From Thermopetrobacter sp. (GTDB lineage Bacteria > Pseudomonadota > Alphaproteobacteria > Rhizobiales > Aestuariivirgaceae), in contig DRPD01000199.1 in assembly GCA_011374735.1 (NCBI GenBank), forward strand, positions 1 to 8,147: a DNA stretch of 8,147 nucleotides. Direction: 5' to 3'. Positions 5,272-8,147 of this stretch are shown here, piece by piece; positions within the stretch are counted from its first letter, which is position 1; every line of letters starts with the position of its first letter. The notes below the pieces were generated by a model that had not been told where the DNA came from, did not search any database, and saw nothing but the letters and a program-made list of their open reading frames with translations. The position numbers and the translations under genes are program-made.

Positions 5272-7806
5272 TCAGAACAGCCCCTTCAGCAGCCGTTCGA
5301 TGTAATCGCGTTCGTCCGCCGGCCGGGCCGGGTCGTTGGCCCGCTTGCGCAACGCCTCCAGAATGCGCCGCGCCCGCTCCACCGCCCGTTCGTCGGGCAC
5401 CATGCGCTCGCGCGTGCCGAAGTCTTCGCCGAACCGCGACAGCGGCCGGCCCAGCGGGTCGGCACCCCGCCCGCGCCCCAGCCGCCCGGGCCGCCCGCGC
5501 CCTTGCCGCTGCCGCGCCACCTGCCGCGCCAGCCCGCGCGCCCCGTCGCGCAAGGCGCGCAGCGCCTCCGCCTGCTCCCGCAACGCCCGGCCGCGCCGCG
5601 CCCCCCGCAACGCCCGCGCCGCGCCGCCCATCGATTCGCCGGAGCGGTTCAGGGTTTCAGGCGCCTGCCCGCCGCCGCGCCGCAAGCGCTCCAGCATGTC
5701 CCGGAGCCGGTCGCGCAACTGCCCCTGCCGCCGGGCCAGCTCGCCGAAGTTCCGATCCTCGCCACCTTGCCGCCCCGCCCCGGGCCGGCCTTGCCCCGGC
5801 TGGCCCGGCCGCCGCCCGCTGCCATCGCCGGGGCGGATGCGCCACGTCTCGTCCATCAGCCGCTGCTGTTCGCGGATCATCCGCTGCACCTCTCCCAGCG
5901 CCCGCTCCTGCGGCGTCGGTGGCCGTGGCGGCTCCATGCGGCCCGCCTGCAGGCTCTTCATGATGCTGTCCAGCTCCGCCAGCAACCGCCGCGCCGCGTC
6001 CTTCGCGCCGCTTCGCGCCAGCTGCTCGATGCGATCGAGCATCTTCTGCAAGTCCCGCGGCGTCACCATGCGGGCGTTCGGATCGGCCGTCCCGTCAGGC
6101 CGCCGCCGCGCCTGCTCGTTCATGCGCCGCGCCATCTGTTGCAGATAGCGGGTCATGGCTTCGCGCAGGCGCTGCGTCAGCCGCTTGATCTCACGCTCGG
6201 ACGCGCCATCGCGCAACGCCTGCTGCAATGCCTTGCGCGCCGCCTCCAGCGCCTGTTCCGCATCGGCCAGATCGCCATCCTCGATGCGCACCGCCAGTTC
6301 CCACAATTCGCCCACCAGGCGCTTTTTCACCTCTCGCGTCCCGGCCCGATACAGCCGCAACGCCGCCTGCCGCACGCCGAGATAGACATCGGAGCTCGCG
6401 ACAATCCCCTCCGGCCAGGCCAGCAGCGCCGCCAGCACCGCCGCGATGCGCCGCGACGCATCGGGGTGCAGGATCAACCGCTGACGCTGCTCGATGACGG
6501 CCCGGGCCAGCGGCTTGACGAACCGCCGTTCGGGCAGCCGCAGCCGGTGGGGCCGCGAATCCCCATGCTGCCCGGCCTGATCGCTGGCCCGCAGGCGCAG
6601 CGTCACCATCAACCCGGCCCACGGGTGCGCCGCCAGCGCCTGCACGTGTTTACCCGCCGCCCGCTTCGGATGAAGCGCGTTCAGCGCGATGGCGTAATCC
6701 GGCGGCTTGAAACGCAACGGCTTCTCAGCCCCGCGTGCCTGCTTCTCCGCCAGCGAGAACCGGGCCCGCAAGCGTGCCACGCCATGATCGTCGGCCACCC
6801 GCCAATGAAGCACCAGCGCCCCGGCCGCCGTCGTGCCCGGCGGTCGCGTCAGTTCGGCCACCGGTGGCGCGTCCGGCGTGATGACGATCGGCCAGCGCGC
6901 CAGTTCGCCGCCGGCTTGCACCACCGCCACCACCGATCGGGTCAGCGGCACGCTCAACTGATGCGCCGCCTCCCCCGCCAGCGGTTTCATGGCATGCGCG
7001 GCCAGCTCCTCGCCCGCCGCGCCACCATCCTTCAGCGCGTAGAGCGCCAGCCGCGCCGATGCGCCGCCGGTCACCCGCACCACCAGCTTCGTGCCCCGCG
7101 GCGCCGTCACCGGCCCGTCGGGAGCCCGCATCCCGGCCCGCCCGCCGGCCAGCACCAGCGGCGGCTTGCCGCTGTAGGCCGGCGGATCGAGCCAGGCGTC
7201 GAGGCTCTGCGCCGCCGGCGCGGTGAACGGCCACGCCAGCGCCACCCGCCAGTTGTGAGGCAACCGGCCGAGCCCCCCGGCCAACAGCGCCACGATCAGC
7301 GCCAGCGCCAGCGCGTTGCGCCACGCGAAGGGATCGCGCCGCGGAACGTGAGAGCGCGGCCAGCCGGCCCGCAAGTGGCGCAGCAGGCGGCGCAGGCGGC
7401 GGCGATGGGCCCGCCACAGGGCACCCGATTCCGGCCGCCCCGGCGCCGGCCCCGCCAGCTCGTCCCTCAGCGTGCGCAACGGCTGATGGGCCAGCCCCGA
7501 CGCCGCCTCGATGCGCGCCAGCGCCTCCTCTTCGCCCGGCCAGCGCAGGCTGAGCGGATGCCGCGCCTGCCACGCCGCCGCCAGCAGCGCCGCCAGCGCC
7601 GCCAGCGCCTTCGCCCAGCCGGGCAGCCACAACGGCAACGGCGACATCAGATAGAGCAGGAACGCCCCGGCCACCATCGCCAGCGGCCACAGCGCCAGCC
7701 ACAGCCGCTCCGCGAACAGCGCCAGCCGCGCCCGCGCCACGGCGCGGCGCAAGCGCGCCGCATCGGACGGGGCGAACAGCCCGCGCAATCTCGTCAGCAC
7801 CCACAT
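5272..7806 (-). CDS. TIGR02302 / DUF4175 family membrane protein
   Basis: A conserved alphaproteobacterial inner-membrane protein of unknown function. The 844 residues are near the family's usual length. Two hydrophobic segments (about 36-56 and 62-80) and a third (about 164-182) anchor the N-terminus. Then come the family hallmark LDAWLDPPAYSGKPPLVLAG (202-221), beta-rich sequence to about 425 including LHWRVADDHGVARLRARF (333-350), and a long charged, Arg/Glu-rich helical and probably coiled-coil half (about 430-770) broken by a low-complexity Gly/Arg/Gln stretch (658-682). The C-terminus, ILEALRKRANDPARPADERD followed by YIERLLKGLF, is strongly family-like. The large soluble part after the third helix is probably periplasmic or cytoplasmic depending on topology, which I cannot settle. 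ATG 7806 has only weak SD-like sequence (GGCGG, very close). It follows rpsT by 67 bases and has its own convergent end. Confidence 0.92.
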   Translation of the reverse strand: MWVLTRLRGLFAPSDAARLRRAVARARLALFAERLWLALWPLAMVAGAFLLYLMSPLPLWLPGWAKALAALAALLAAAWQARHPLSLRWPGEEEALARIEAASGLAHQPLRTLRDELAGPAPGRPESGALWRAHRRRLRRLLRHLRAGWPRSHVPRRDPFAWRNALALALIVALLAGGLGRLPHNWRVALAWPFTAPAAQSLDAWLDPPAYSGKPPLVLAGGRAGMRAPDGPVTAPRGTKLVVRVTGGASARLALYALKDGGAAGEELAAHAMKPLAGEAAHQLSVPLTRSVVAVVQAGGELARWPIVITPDAPPVAELTRPPGTTAAGALVLHWRVADDHGVARLRARFSLAEKQARGAEKPLRFKPPDYAIALNALHPKRAAGKHVQALAAHPWAGLMVTLRLRASDQAGQHGDSRPHRLRLPERRFVKPLARAVIEQRQRLILHPDASRRIAAVLAALLAWPEGIVASSDVYLGVRQAALRLYRAGTREVKKRLVGELWELAVRIEDGDLADAEQALEAARKALQQALRDGASEREIKRLTQRLREAMTRYLQQMARRMNEQARRRPDGTADPNARMVTPRDLQKMLDRIEQLARSGAKDAARRLLAELDSIMKSLQAGRMEPPRPPTPQERALGEVQRMIREQQRLMDETWRIRPGDGSGRRPGQPGQGRPGAGRQGGEDRNFGELARRQGQLRDRLRDMLERLRRGGGQAPETLNRSGESMGGAARALRGARRGRALREQAEALRALRDGARGLARQVARQRQGRGRPGRLGRGRGADPLGRPLSRFGEDFGTRERMVPDERAVERARRILEALRKRANDPARPADERDYIERLLKGLF

Positions 7807-7873
7807 GGCCGCCAGCTTAGCAGAGATTGCGGCCGCCGTGTGGTCACATCGATGACAGGAAGGAGAAGGAGGC

Positions 7874-8140
7874 TCAGGCGCCGAGCGCCTTGATGCGGCG
7901 GCTCAACCGCGAGATTTTGCGCGCCGCCGTGTTCTTGTGCATGATGCCCTTCCGCGCGCCGCGCATGAGCTCCGGCTGCGCCGCCTTCAGCGCCTCGCGC
8001 GCCGCATCCGCGTCGCCCGCCGCGATGGCCCGCTCCACCTTGCGCACGAAGGTGCGCACCCGCGACTTGCGCGCCTTGTTGATCATGGTGCGGCGCCGGC
8101 TCTGGCGCATCGCCTTCCTGGCCGTGCGTGTATTGGGCAT
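7874..8140 (-). CDS. rpsT: 30S ribosomal protein S20
   Basis: Primary 16S rRNA-binding protein of the small subunit. The 88-residue product is exactly typical in length and highly basic. It shows the family pattern: [20 protein letters not shown] at the N-terminus, [19 protein letters not shown] (21-39), and a C-terminal helix with [20 protein letters not shown]. The usual second residue Ala is Pro here, with no obvious consequence. Only 7 bases upstream of the ATG are in the window, so its RBS and promoter cannot be assessed; in many alphaproteobacteria dnaA lies next to rpsT, and the flank beyond the right edge could hold it. No terminator hairpin with a T-tract is visible in the 67 bases before the TIGR02302 gene, so readthrough is possible. 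Confidence 0.98.
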   Translation of the reverse strand: MPNTRTARKAMRQSRRRTMINKARKSRVRTFVRKVERAIAAGDADAAREALKAAQPELMRGARKGIMHKNTAARKISRLSRRIKALGA

Positions 8141-8147
8141 GGCTCGC

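Noticed and set aside
5117..5305. A 61-codon + strand frame in the convergent gap
   Set aside because: TTG start with no SD; it runs through repeat copy B and into the end of the TIGR02302 gene.
7807..7873. Possible terminator or control stem between rpsT and the TIGR02302 gene (GGCCGC and GCGGCC near 7804-7832)
   Set aside because: Six-base arms in very GC-rich DNA with no T-tract; expected by chance.
5203..7893. An 896-codon open frame on the + strand opposite the TIGR02302 gene
   Set aside because: Its translation is a Pro/Arg/Gln-rich low-complexity string with no domain. It is the antisense by-product of GC-rich codon bias; the minus-strand frame has clear family motifs and membrane segments.
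1..8147. Mobile element, CRISPR array, tRNA, phage or defence island
   Set aside because: No transposase or integrase motifs, regularly spaced repeats, tRNA-like cloverleaf or toxin-antitoxin pair was seen; all protein genes match housekeeping or common accessory families.

Overview
The window reads as ordinary chromosomal DNA from a GC-rich alphaproteobacterium. The lineage rests on the long two-domain form of dCTP deaminase, a TIGR02302/DUF4175 membrane protein (an alphaproteobacterial family), and the style of the S20 and ornithine carbamoyltransferase sequences. I cannot assign an order or genus. Coding density is high and every gene looks intact except the one cut by the left edge.

Layout, left to right. 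(1) 3-602, +: the C-terminal two-thirds of ornithine carbamoyltransferase (argF). (2) 681-2509, +: dcd (dCTP deaminase) and dnaQ (Pol III epsilon proofreading subunit), overlapping by an ATGA and so probably translationally coupled. (3) 2510-2675: a convergent intergenic region filled by a 17-bp perfect hairpin and an 85-bp nested palindrome with 27-bp perfect arms. (4) 3710-2676, -: a NUDIX hydrolase followed by a GNAT acetyltransferase, 6 bases apart. (5) 3711-3901: a divergent intergenic region holding a large G/C-asymmetric inverted repeat with G-quadruplex motifs on both strands. (6) 3902-5041, +: a two-part GNAT-fold protein of the family that includes YghO and bacterial ceramide synthase. 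(7) 5042-5271: a second convergent intergenic region with a diverged copy of the hairpin from (3). (8) 8140-5272, -: rpsT (ribosomal protein S20), then the 844-residue TIGR02302 membrane protein.

Functionally the genes are housekeeping: arginine biosynthesis, dUTP supply for thymidylate, replication fidelity, nucleotide or metabolite hydrolysis, acyl transfer and translation. The dcd-dnaQ pair is the only grouping with an obvious shared theme (DNA precursor supply and fidelity).

I found no CRISPR array, phage, transposase, toxin-antitoxin, defence or biosynthetic system. The most unusual material is intergenic: structured repeats lie in all three convergent or divergent gaps, and two of them are copies of the same element at convergent 3' ends. 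The best protein lead is the ceramide-synthase-related GNAT protein, followed by the uncharacterised TIGR02302 protein.
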